From Anthopleura xanthogrammica (Eukaryota; Cnidaria; Anthozoa; Actiniaria; Actiniidae): a DNA stretch of 64,000 nucleotides. The stretch is taken from NCBI GenBank assembly GCA_964019055.1, contig OZ025221.1, positions 2,401,713 through 2,465,712 on the forward strand, given 5' to 3'. This document shows, piece by piece, positions 55,735 through 64,000 of the stretch. The notes beneath the pieces were generated by a model that saw only the letters and a program-made list of their open reading frames with translations, ran no database searches and was not told the origin of the DNA. How positions within the stretch are numbered: the first letter of the stretch is position 1; each line of letters opens with the position of its first letter. Both the position numbers and the translations under genes were made by a program.

Positions 55735-58700
55735 CAGTTAACGTTGTTGTGCAAACGTTGCTATCACATGCAGACTGCTAAATTTTCTATAGAAAATTCC
55801 ATGTATATGTGATCATGGACGGCAGTGTACTTTCTTCATGCAAAATGTAAAAAAAAAACTTGCAATAGGATCTTTTACCCATGAAAGTCCTTAATTCACT
55901 TCTTCAGAAGCATGTACCTGTGTGTGGTGATGATAATACAGCGTCCTTCAGCCCGTACACGGCACAGCGCGTTCCACAGTAGTCGTTTTGCTACAGGGTC
56001 CATACCAGTGGTAGGTTCGTCCAGGAAAACGACAGGTGGATCTCCAACCAGTGAGATAGCTGTACTGAGCTTGCGTTTGTTCCCACCGCTGTAAAAACAA
56101 GATGTGTTAAAGATCATTTTATAGAAATAGAATGCAGTCTCAGGTTCGATTCCTAGACTCGGCATCACATGGGAGTAGAGTTTGTGGTCTCTCCCTTACG
56201 GTGAGCATTTTTCTCCGGTCACCAATGCGACTGACCTAGAAACGATTCCCGAACTTAGTGTGATATGTGAGTCAAGTTGTTTATTGACCAGTTCTTTCAG
56301 TCCTGTACTTTGAGGGGTTTTCTTGGAGTTCCCCGATTTAAATCCCAAATGGATTCGGTGAATGAAGAGTTACTCTGTGATTTGCCTATTTGATTTGAAT
56401 TGAAATGAAATTCCAGGTCGGTTAAGTGTTCAGTCGTCTGGCCGATAGATCACTCAATTACTCGATCGGTCGGTCGGTCGGTCGGTCGGTCGGTAAGAAA
56501 CATCTCTTTATTACTCAATCAGTTGGTCGTTTAGTCGGTCGGTTGGTCGGTCGTTCAGTCGGTCGGTCGGTCGGTTGGTTTGTTTGGTTGGTTGTGTGCT
56601 TGCTTGTTTGGGAAGTGGTTGAAATCAGTTAGTCGGTTTTGACTTACCTAAGAGACTTCGTTAGCTTATCAGCATGATTGCTCAACAAGAGTGATTGCAT
56701 TAGATCCTCTACAGTCTGTGGGATATCGACCTCTAAAACTCCCCGTAGACGAGCGTACATGTACAGCATCTCGCGTGTGGTCATGTGACCTATCAGGGCA
56801 TCGAATTGAGGGCAGTAACCAACACGTTGTCGAACCTAACAAAACAGGAAAAAACGGATGGACAGATGACATCAGTGAAAATGTCCTCCCTTCTACTCCT
56901 CCCCTCCCCTCCCCACGCCAGTCCCCCCCCTCTAGCGTACGTACGTACGTACGTACGTACGAACTTGGACGTGCCCCCCCAAAATTTTTGGTAAATAGGT
57001 AATTGTTTTTTTCCCTTTTTTATTATTTTGGCCTCTTTTTTTTTTTGTACATGGCGCCCCCCACTTTTTGTAGAGAAAGTTTTATTCCCTATTTCGTCGT
57101 AAATATCGCGGTTTTTTTTGTTTTTTTAATTTGCTTCGGCGATTTTTGGCGGAGGTACCCCCCAGAACCTAGATCCTCGCTACGCCCCTGCCTCCTCCCC
57201 CCCCCCCCGCATCGTACGCCAGTACAGATGTTTAATCGTACTTACCTGTCGCATATTGCTTCGTATATCGAAATTATCCACCACAGCCGTCCCTGACGTC
57301 ATCATTTCATCACCGGTTAACATCCTGAAGGTAGTCGTCTTACCGGCGCCATTAACACCCAGCAAGCCGAAACACTCCCCAAGGGGTACCCCCAGGGAAA
57401 GGTCGTTGACGGCTAACAGAGGACCGCGGCCTAAGATAAGAATATAATGAAAAGATAAACTTCATTTTGTTAAAATCAAGCGACCTAAAAAGTTAGAATT
57501 GTACGTTTCCAACTCATACGTCAACCATTTTATGGGAAGCCATTTCAATGTTACGGGATGTCGTACCGTGTACGTGCTGTAAGTCAGTACCGTACGTTTC
57601 CCAGTCCTACGATATTCTCATGGGAAGGCATTTGAATGTTACAGTATGTCGCCCTGTGTATGTGCTGCAAGTCAGCACCGTATGTTTTCCACTAATACGA
57701 TAATCATACTTATGGGAAGCCATTTCAATGTTAAGGCATACCGTATACAATGTATGTGCTGTAACTCAGTATCGTATATTTCCACTCATACGATAACCAT
57801 TCTTATGGGAAGCCATTTCAATGTTAAGGCATACCGTATACCATGTATGTGCTGTAACTCAGTATCGTATACATTTCCCACTCATGAAACCATGAATATA
57901 ATAGATCACTTTCGATATTCTGGTTGAGTGGTCACGCACAAAAAAAATCCAAGTTGAGGCTCCAGGGAAATAGAAGAATATATCAGGATTACTCCATTGT
58001 TTCCCCGGAGCCTCGTCTTGAATTCTTTTGTACATGATCACTCAACCGGAATATTGAAAGTGGGCTTTTAATAGCAAACTAACCTCTCCTTCCCGGATAG
58101 ATTTTTGTTAGCTCTCTTATAACCAGAACATCTTGGTTGTCCGACCCAACAGCAACTCTTCTTTTCTCAGCAAAAACATCATCATCGTCTTCTACCGTGG
58201 TACTTGAGTATATTTCTCGAGAGCGAATCGTCTTTAACGACATAGAAGAGCATGAAGAGCGCAACGAAAGATAGAATCGACGTGGAAGACCAGACTCTAT
58301 GAGGAGGACCAATAGGAAGAAAAATACTCCTTCCCATGCCATGAACACGAGATATCGACCGATCCCTGGATTATCCCATGAAAGGTAGTTTTCTTGGAAC
58401 TCTAAATCAAAGTTGCCCGCGGCTAAAAGAGAGAAAAAAATTCAGTTTAGACAAACTTACCATTCTCATTACGGCATGTCGTACCATGTACGTGCTACAC
58501 GTGTACGTGTAAGTTGGTACCGTACGTTTCATAACCATACGATAACCATTCTTATGGGAATCGAGGCCATTTCAATGTTACGGCATGTCGTACCGTGTAA
58601 GTACTGTAAGTCAGTACCGTACGTTTCCCACTCATACGATAACCATTCTTATGGGAAGTCATTTCAATGTTACGGCATGTCGTACTGTGTACGTGCTGTA

Positions 58701-61700
58701 AGTCAGTACTGTATGCTTCCCACTCATACGATAACCATTCTTATGGAAAGTCATTTCAATGTTACGGCCTGTCGTACTGTGTACGTGCTGTAAGTCAGTA
58801 CTGTACGCTTCCCACTCATACGATAACCATTCTTATGGAAAGCCATTTCAATGTTACGGCATGTCGTGCCCGTTGCACGTGTTGTACGTCAGGACATTCT
58901 CAAGGGAAGCCATTTCAAGGGTCTTTTCTGTTACTCACCTGCCATTTTTTTAATTAAATCTTTACACACATCCTTGGTTAAGTGTTCCTTTTCTTGGCAT
59001 AAAGTGACGGCTTTGTTGAAGGCAGACATAGTATTATAGTTATTAAAGATGTCTCCTAATCCTTGACCAAGGCAGTAGTTAGGTAGAACCAGAAATATCC
59101 ACTTGAGAGCATTAGCAGCTTTCATCTGGCCTACACTAGGTATCTCAAGGATAAATACTGCAAAGAAAACCACATCAAAGACTAAGTTTGTAAAATTTGT
59201 AATCTGTTATGCAGTGAGGGCTGTAACTTAGATAACTCGATGGGTTAGTACGTCACCCTCTTTAAATAAAGTTTACTGTATTGTATTGCATTCCATTGTA
59301 TTGTTTGTAGTGTAGTGTAGTGTAGTGTAGTGTAGTGTAGTGTAGTGTAGTGTAGTGTAGTGTAGTGTAGTGTAGTGTAGTGTAGTGTAGTGTAGTGTAG
59401 TGTAGTGTAGTGTAGTGTAGTGTAGTGTAGTGTAGTGTAGTGTAGTGTAGTGTAGTGTAGTGTAGTGTAGTGTAGTGTAGTGTAGTGTAGTGTAGTGTAG
59501 TGTAGTGTAGTGTAGTGTAGTGTAGTGTAGTGTAGTGTAGTGTAGTGTAGTGTAGTGTAGTGTAGTGTAGTGTACTTTATCCCACACCATAGAAAATACA
59601 GCCAATCAGAAAGCAGGAAAGCCGTTGTATATTCGTCGGTATTTCACTCTTCCTACCCCTCATGCACTGCGTGTTGAATCTACGCATTTGTATTTTCTAT
59701 AGTGTGGGATAAAATGATTATACAATGGTTTCTCGTGGCATACTGTGGAATGATATCCCACTCGTCACTTGTATTTTCTTTGTATACACACTCGCCTAAA
59801 GGCTCGTATATATACTATAGAAACTACAAGTGACTTGTGGGATATTTCAAGGTATGCAACTCGAAACCATTGTATAACTAGTATGTATTGTATTGTATTG
59901 TATTGTATTCTCTCACAATCATCATCACCACAATCATGCATCAACATAAACAACATCACTATCATCATCATCATCATCATCGTTATTATTATCAATGTCA
60001 AACCTGTCATCAAGGTGGCCAATCCGGTCACAATATTGAATATCGTCAAGACAACGAACGCGTACACTGCCGTTGTGAAAATAAACGAGAACAAGTACAT
60101 CAAAGGAATGACAGCCCAGCCGTAAATCACGAGCAGAAGAAAAGTGTAGCCAAGATTTCGACCTGGAAAAATAACAAAGTGACATATTAGTATACGTTCC
60201 ACAACACAAATCCAACCCTGAAACAACCAGTCTGGGCTGATTTACGTCAGGGCATAGCTAACTCACAGATTGAACCCTGAAACAACCTCTGGGCTGACCT
60301 AAGTCAGGGCACGGCTATCTCACAGATTGAACCCAGAAACAACCTCTGGGCTGATCTAAGTCAGGGCATGGCTAACTCACAGATCGAACCCTGAAACAAC
60401 CTCTGGGCTGATCTAAGTCAGGGCACGGCTAACTCACAGATTGAACCCAGAAACAACCTCTGGGCTGATCTAAGTCAGTGCATGGCTAACTCACAGATTG
60501 AACCCAGAAACAACCTCTGGGCTGATATAAGTCAGGGCATGGCTATCTTACAGTTTGAACCCTGAAACAACCTCTGGGCTGACCTAGGTCAGGGCATGGC
60601 TAACTCACAGATTTAATAGGAAATTAGTTTGTTAGGTTTTGCGGTGGGAGAAAAACCCGAAAAACAGGGGGAAAACGTAACCCCTTTAATCAAGGGATGT
60701 CGCGAGTCAAACTATAAAACTCAATTGATAGCTAACGCTAACACTAAAAAAAAAGACTTACCACTATAGGCCGGTACGTCGAAAGCAGCGAAGAGGATGA
60801 GAAGAGACAGAGCTGGTACAAGGTAGTTGATAAAATCCCACACGTAAGCAGACGTCCAGTAGCTGAGTGGGTCAATACCGCTGACAAACTGCACGTGTTT
60901 GGCCTTGTTGGATCGTTCTTGCACCAGAAACACGACAAAACTCGAAGCCAAGAAAGCCATACCGAAGAGCACGTTGAACGAGATGAGAAAACCAAGGCCA
61001 TCCCTAAAAAAAAGTGATTTTTGTAAATTAGAAATAAAGTGCTAAGCACAGCGCATGCGCGGAATGGAATGTTGGAATGACCAGGTGAACACTTGAGCTT
61101 GGAACGACCGAAGTCTTGTCACAAAGTTTTGTCGTTGAAAAGTGCATGTTGTCAGGGGCAACGTCAAAAGTATTCAATAGGAATCAAGCACGATACTGAC
61201 GTCACCGCGGCGGCAATTGAGCTCGTGAATTTTTCCCACACTATACGGTTCAATACCTTTGAGTTGCCCCTGACAACGTGTACTTTTCAACGACAAAACT
61301 TCGTGACAAAACTTCGTGACAAAACTTCGTGACAAAACTTCGTGACAAAACTTCGTGACAAAACTTCGTGACAAAACTTCGTGACAAAACTTCATGACAA
61401 AACTTCATGACAAAACTTCGTGACAAAACTTCGTGACAGAACTTCGTGACAAAACTTCGTGACAAAACTTCATGACAAAACTTCGTGACAGAACTTCGTG
61501 ACAAAACTTCATGACAAAACTTCGTGACAAAACTTCATGACAAAACTTCGTGACAAAACTTCGTGACGAAACGTCGGTCGTTCCAAGTTCTACTGAGACG
61601 CGTAGTAATCGTACTCGTTGCTATCTAACCTTTTCAGGTCATTAATCGTGTCTTTAGTAGTTCTTGGCAGTGGATGGTTTATGGATGTCAACGAATAGTT

Positions 61701-61835
61701 TGACCCAGATATTGCTTTGATTAAACCATTATGGACGGTTGCCAAGGTGATTGCCACAGCATGGAGGGGCTGATTGTTGAACCAAGCCTTGACTTCTGCA
61801 ATTAATCAATAATAATAATAATAATAATAGTAATA

Positions 61836-61889
<54 letters not shown>

Positions 61890-61895
61890 GTAATA

Positions 61896-61952
<57 letters not shown>

Positions 61953-63613
61953 TCAATAATAATATTCTACATTTATATAGCGCCATATATATGTACTCTA
62001 TAGCGCTTCACAGTCTACATGCCAAAAATGTAGTAAGATAACTTCTATCCTATATACCGAACCGAAATACGGCGACAATTTCAAAGAAAATAAATATTAG
62101 TTATACTACTAAAACTGGGAAACTGAATAAACTGGTAAAACTAGGCGAACAGGTTAAGCAGGTCAAACTAGGAAGTAAACATTGAAGGTCTGAAGGTTTA
62201 GTTCAAACAACTGGTTAAACAAGACAAACTGATCAAACAGGTGAAACTGGTCAAACTAGTCACACTGGTTAAACTTGTAAAACTAGTCACACTGGTCTTA
62301 CAAGTGAAACTGGTCAAACTACCCAAACTGGTAAAACGAGTTAAACTGGTCACACTTGTCTAACTAGCCTAATGAGTTAAACTGGTCAAACGTGTTAAAC
62401 CTGTTAAACTGGTCAAACTACCCAAACTGGTCAAACGAGTTAAACTGATCACACTTGTCTAACTAGCCAAACTACTCAAACTGGTCAAACGAGTTAAACT
62501 TGTCACACTTGTCTAACTAGCCAAACGAGTTAAACTGGTCAAACGAGTTAAACCTGTTAAACTGGTCAAACAAGTGAAACTCTTCAGTCAAAATAGTCAA
62601 ACTACTCAAGACCGTCCATCCATAGTTAATGGAGTGGAATGGATTCCACTCCATTAACTATGGTCCATCTTACCATTTTCTTTGGTTTTATTGGTAAACG
62701 TCGCAGCGACCAGGTACCGAAGGTTAAAGTCTCCTTGACCAACTTTACCGGGCTCCGTGAGTAGATAATGCGACATGTCCCCCTTGACGCTGATCGCCTT
62801 GGTACCTGTTCCTTTGAACTGATCTTTAAACACATTTGCAAGGATGTTCGTTCTGTGATGGACAACAGATGGAAACAGCATGTTTACATGATTAAAATCA
62901 ACTATTACCAAGACGTCTAAACGTCTAAACCGGGCCATATTCAAATGCTTGTTTCGTAAAAACCAGCTGATCTGAGAAAAAATGTTTGCCAATCAGAATC
63001 GAGAAAATTTGCAAAACCTTAGTAGCCCAGCGACTCGGGAAACGGTTATTTCTTTATTTTATTTTCCCACTCAATAATTAATATCATTGTAAATGTATAA
63101 AAAATATCAAAAATCATTCCTGAAAATCTCGATTTATTTCAGATAGTCTACTTTTGCAGGCTTTGTGACACCTCAGTTTTGCAGTGACATCATTACTAAC
63201 GTCACTATTTTAGATCAGCTGGTGCATGCGCAAACGTTTATCCTGTTCGTGTGAACCACGATTACATACAACTGACCTGTTATTGGGGACAACATTGAAC
63301 GGTACGTAGTTCTTCCCAAACGATGTAGTGTTAAGAGCAAGAGGCGGTGCATCCCCGGGCTGTGGGAATGTCTTTGCACTTATGAGAGCAAATAGGGTGA
63401 AAATCAATGGGAGAAGAAGCTGTGGAATGATTGACAGCCGATTTCTTTTGGAGTGGAGAAAGCGCTTGATGAACATGGCGTACCAGCGCTGGAAGGCGAG
63501 CCCCGTGTTACAGTTGTGTTCGGCGTTAACTTGACATGAATCTCCACTGATGACGCCCATTGTGTTAGTGTCATCAACATCAATTCGATAATCATCGCCA
63601 TCATCAGCATATA
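54848..63613 (-). CDS. ABCA-subfamily ABC transporter, C-terminal half (TMD2-NBD2; 5' part outside window)
   Basis: Eleven phase-compatible exons, 853 codons: 63,277-63,613, 62,674-62,852, 61,630-61,795, 60,762-61,003, 60,004-60,162, 58,939-59,157, 58,084-58,422, 57,246-57,430, 56,648-56,835, 55,918-56,088, 54,848-55,226. It carries the TMD2 start ([20 protein letters not shown]), a large loop, membrane spans and a full NBD2: GVNGAGKTT (Walker A), GYCPQFDAL (Q-loop), LSGGNKRKL (signature), [13 protein letters not shown] (Walker B), [12 protein letters not shown] (H-loop region). All catalytic motifs are intact. ABCA proteins move lipids across membranes. Sequence such as WFNNQ and [10 protein letters not shown] looks ABCA3-like, but the substrate is unknown. 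TMD1-NBD1 is expected beyond 64 kb. Confidence 0.9.
55335..55738 (+). repeat. (GTT/GCT)n compound trinucleotide array
   Basis: gttgttgct/gctgctgtt/gctact units over about 400 bp, between the last two ABCA exons. A block ctgctgttgctactgcagct recurs at a spacing near 60 bp. Poly-Leu and poly-Ser/Asn frames are artefacts. Confidence 0.95.
55918..56088 (-). CDS. ABCA exon: signature and Walker B
   Basis: 171 nt, phase 2-2. [46 protein letters not shown]. Acceptor tttttacag, donor gtacat. Confidence 0.93.
56140..56400 (+). mobile_element. 5'-truncated SINE
   Basis: Starts at a B-box (caggttcgattcc, about 56,142). Continues actcggcatcacatgggagt, gtggtctctccctta and tttctccggtc, matching the 27.5-kb SINE read in the other direction. 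In an ABCA intron. Confidence 0.7.
56461..56590 (+). repeat. (GGTC)n microsatellite
   Basis: ggtcggtcggtc units, partly degenerated to gttggtt. In an ABCA intron. Confidence 0.9.
56648..56835 (-). CDS. ABCA exon: Q-loop
   Basis: 188 nt, phase 0-2. [30 protein letters not shown]. The signature motif is completed across the next junction. Confidence 0.92.
56836..57245. other. ABCA intron with (GTAC)n and a G/C-run repeat
   Basis: gtacgtacgtacgtacgtac at about 56,937-56,960, then C-runs and ctacgcccctgcctcc (57,180), the reverse of ggggcgtagccagc at 24,742. A dispersed repeat edge. Confidence 0.65.
57246..57430 (-). CDS. ABCA exon: Walker A
   Basis: 185 nt, phase 1-0. [20 protein letters not shown] then [15 protein letters not shown]. 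Acceptor atcttag, donor gtaagt. Confidence 0.92.
57490..57895 (+). repeat. 92-bp minisatellite, array 1 (about 4 copies)
   Basis: The unit contains cttatgggaagccatttcaa, tgttacggcatgtcgtaccg, tgtacgtgctgtaagtcagt and accgtacgtttcccactcat. It lies in the intron 3' of exon 58,084-58,422. Confidence 0.9.
57905..58065. mobile_element. Fold-back MITE
   Basis: Arms ttcgatattctggttgagtg and cactcaaccggaatattga; ccaagttgaggctcc and ggagcctcgtcttg. Confidence 0.88.
58084..58422 (-). CDS. ABCA exon: last span and start of NBD2
   Basis: 339 nt, phase 1-1. [19 protein letters not shown] is the last span, then a disordered linker and [16 protein letters not shown] opening NBD2. Both flanking introns carry the same 92-bp minisatellite. 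Confidence 0.9.
58440..58925 (+). repeat. 92-bp minisatellite, array 2 (about 5 copies)
   Basis: Same unit as array 1 but in the intron on the other side of exon 58,084-58,422. Unit starts (ccattcttatgg) are at about 58,546, 58,640, 58,732 and 58,824. Confidence 0.92.
58939..59157 (-). CDS. ABCA exon: end of TMD2 core
   Basis: 219 nt, phase 1-1. [20 protein letters not shown] is a conserved ABCA element, followed by a charged loop with [19 protein letters not shown]. Confidence 0.9.
59305..59573 (+). repeat. Pentanucleotide array (GTGTA)n, about 53 copies
   Basis: Pure tgtag/gtgta units in an ABCA intron. The HYTTL-type minus frame is an artefact. Confidence 0.97.
59574..59880. mobile_element. 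Two adjacent fold-back MITEs
   Basis: First: ttatcccacac/catagaaaatac with gtattttctatag/tgtgggataa (about 59,576-59,714). Second: ttatacaatggttt, tggcatac, atatcccac, tcacttgta with tacaagtga, gtgggatat, gtatgc, aaaccattgtataa (about 59,718-59,878). Confidence 0.88.
60004..60162 (-). CDS. ABCA exon: membrane spans
   Basis: 159 nt, phase 1-1. [20 protein letters not shown] and [20 protein letters not shown]. Acceptor tttttccag, donor gtttga. Confidence 0.9.
60205..60612 (-). repeat. 57-bp repeat family, about 7 copies (minus)
   Basis: Units aaccctgaaacaacctctgg, gctgatctaagtcagggca, tggctaactcacagatt, inverse to the 8.6-kb array. In an ABCA intron. Confidence 0.95.
60613..60712 (-). mobile_element. 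SINE-like tail abutting the 57-bp array
   Basis: ggaaattagtttgttaggtt, ttgcggtgggagaaaaaccc and cctttaatcaaggga parallel the sequence at 27,445-27,500. In both places it sits directly next to the 57-bp array, on the same side. Confidence 0.6.
60762..61003 (-). CDS. ABCA exon: membrane spans
   Basis: 242 nt, phase 2-1. [20 protein letters not shown], then [16 protein letters not shown] (typical cytoplasmic link) and [20 protein letters not shown]. Confidence 0.9.
61097..61590. mobile_element. TIR element whose right terminal repeat contains an expanded 13-bp array
   Basis: Left: cttggaacgaccgaagt, cttgtcacaaagttttgtcg, ttgaaaagtgcatgttgtca, ggggcaac. Right: gttgcccctgacaac, tgtacttttcaacgacaaaa, then about 20 copies of acaaaacttcgtg and cggtcgttccaag. 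In an ABCA intron. Confidence 0.88.
61630..61795 (-). CDS. ABCA exon: end of loop (WFNNQ)
   Basis: 166 nt, phase 1-2. [20 protein letters not shown] is a typical ABCA segment. Acceptor aattgcag, donor gttaga. Confidence 0.88.
61806..61962 (+). repeat. (AAT)n microsatellite
   Basis: aataataat with occasional agt variants, 11 bp upstream (gene sense) of the acceptor of ABCA exon 61,630-61,795. Confidence 0.95.
62090..62600 (+). repeat. Degenerate aaactggtc repeat, about 10-bp period
   Basis: aaactggtcaaact, aaacgagtt, cacttgtctaactagcc motifs over 500 bp. Diverged tandem array in an ABCA intron. Confidence 0.85.
62620..62663. repeat. Perfect 44-nt palindrome
   Basis: ccatagttaatggagtgga.. 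on the left and ..tccactccattaactatgg on the right; both 21-nt arms are exact reverse complements around a central GG. It lies 9 bp past the donor of ABCA exon 62,674-62,852. Confidence 0.95.
62674..62852 (-). CDS. ABCA exon: extracellular loop
   Basis: 179 nt, phase 2-1. [30 protein letters not shown] and LRYLVAATF belong to the large TMD2 loop. Donor gtaaga, next to a perfect palindrome. Confidence 0.85.
62965..63225 (-). mobile_element. MITE, AGATCAGCTGG family, copy 3
   Basis: Ends ccagctgatct and agatcagctgg (exact inverse). Contains caatcagaatcga, cgactcgggaaacggtt and acctcagttttgcag as in the 8.1 and 26.2 kb copies. In an ABCA intron. Confidence 0.82.
63277..63613 (-). CDS. ABCA exon: start of TMD2
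   Basis: Phase 1 in, phase 2 out. An Asp-rich linker precedes [18 protein letters not shown] and the membrane segment [19 protein letters not shown]. Acceptor ctgtcttag, donor gtcagt (minus). Confidence 0.88.
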
Positions 63614-63722
63614 CTAAGACAGAAAACAAAGATTCCGGATTCATTATCAGGGCCAATGGGTTGGCAATATAGTTGTAAAAATTATAACTGTCGTGCGTAA
63701 CCCTCGTAAAATCATCGCCATC

Positions 63723-63988
63723 ATTCATTCATTCATTCATTCATTCATTCATTCATTCACTATTCATTCATTCATTCATTCATTCATTCATTCATTCATT
63801 CATTCATTCATTCATTCATTCATTCATTCATTCATTCATTCATTCATTCATTCATTCATTCATTCATTCATTCATTCATTCATTCATTCATTCATTCATT
63901 CATTCATTCATTCATTCATTCATTCATTCATTCATTCATTCATTCATTCATTCATTCATTCATTCATTCATTCATTCATTCATTCCAT
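63723..63988 (+). repeat. (CATT)n microsatellite
   Basis: cattcattcatt over about 265 bp with one interruption (cattcactattc, about 63,756). In the ABCA intron upstream of the first visible exon. Confidence 0.97.
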
Positions 63989-64000
63989 GGCGTAGAATGT

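Noticed and set aside
55257..55812. Poly-Leu / poly-Ser-Asn frames
   Set aside because: Compound trinucleotide array in the intron between the last two ABCA exons.

Overview
The window is invertebrate nuclear DNA, most probably from an anthozoan cnidarian (stony coral or sea anemone). The reasons are short exons with GT-AG introns of a few hundred bases, SRCR/sushi/LRR receptor architecture, very many short non-autonomous DNA transposons, tRNA-derived SINEs and heavy microsatellite load. No bacterial-type gene organisation is present. The species assignment is inference from gene and repeat style.

Four genes can be modelled by splicing reading frames by eye. (1) Plus strand, about 2.0-30.4 kb: the 3' part of a large mosaic receptor-like gene. 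Eighteen exons join in frame into 1,427 codons: one sushi-like module, four SRCR modules, an LRR N-cap, about eight LRRs, two GCC2/GCC3-type cysteine-rich modules, a membrane region with about 8-9 predicted spans and a short acidic tail. One 12.9-kb intron of this gene holds a roughly 10.6-kb tandem array of a 10-bp unit. (2) Minus strand, about 49.0-45.9 kb: an RRM protein, incomplete at its 3' end. (3) Plus strand, 49.5-52.7 kb: a complete TEFM (mitochondrial transcription elongation factor) gene, head to head with the RRM gene. (4) Minus strand, 63.6-54.8 kb: the C-terminal half (TMD2 and NBD2, 853 codons) of an ABCA-subfamily ABC transporter; its first half lies beyond the right edge. A single-exon ORF at 32.9-33.4 kb (minus) probably encodes a papain-like/NlpC-LRAT-like protein.

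Between and inside these genes are repeats. 0-2 kb is non-coding with a dispersed repeat. 5.8-7.0 kb holds a TIR transposon with an apparent 9-bp target duplication. 24-27 kb carries several MITEs and a SINE. 30.3-31.5 kb is duplicated at 44.3-45.5 kb. 33.7-40.6 kb is a field of minisatellites and fold-back elements. 42.4-43.8 kb is a decayed Ty3/gypsy retrotransposon. 52.7-54.8 kb separates the convergent TEFM and ABCA genes and holds only transposon-derived sequence. Introns of all three multi-exon genes carry simple-sequence arrays, several of them pentanucleotide repeats.

The genes do not form one evident pathway. TEFM and the RRM gene share a 566-bp divergent promoter region. The most unusual items are the mosaic receptor, its giant intronic minisatellite with nested periodicity, and a 57-bp tandem-repeat family dispersed at five places, twice directly abutting a SINE-like tail.
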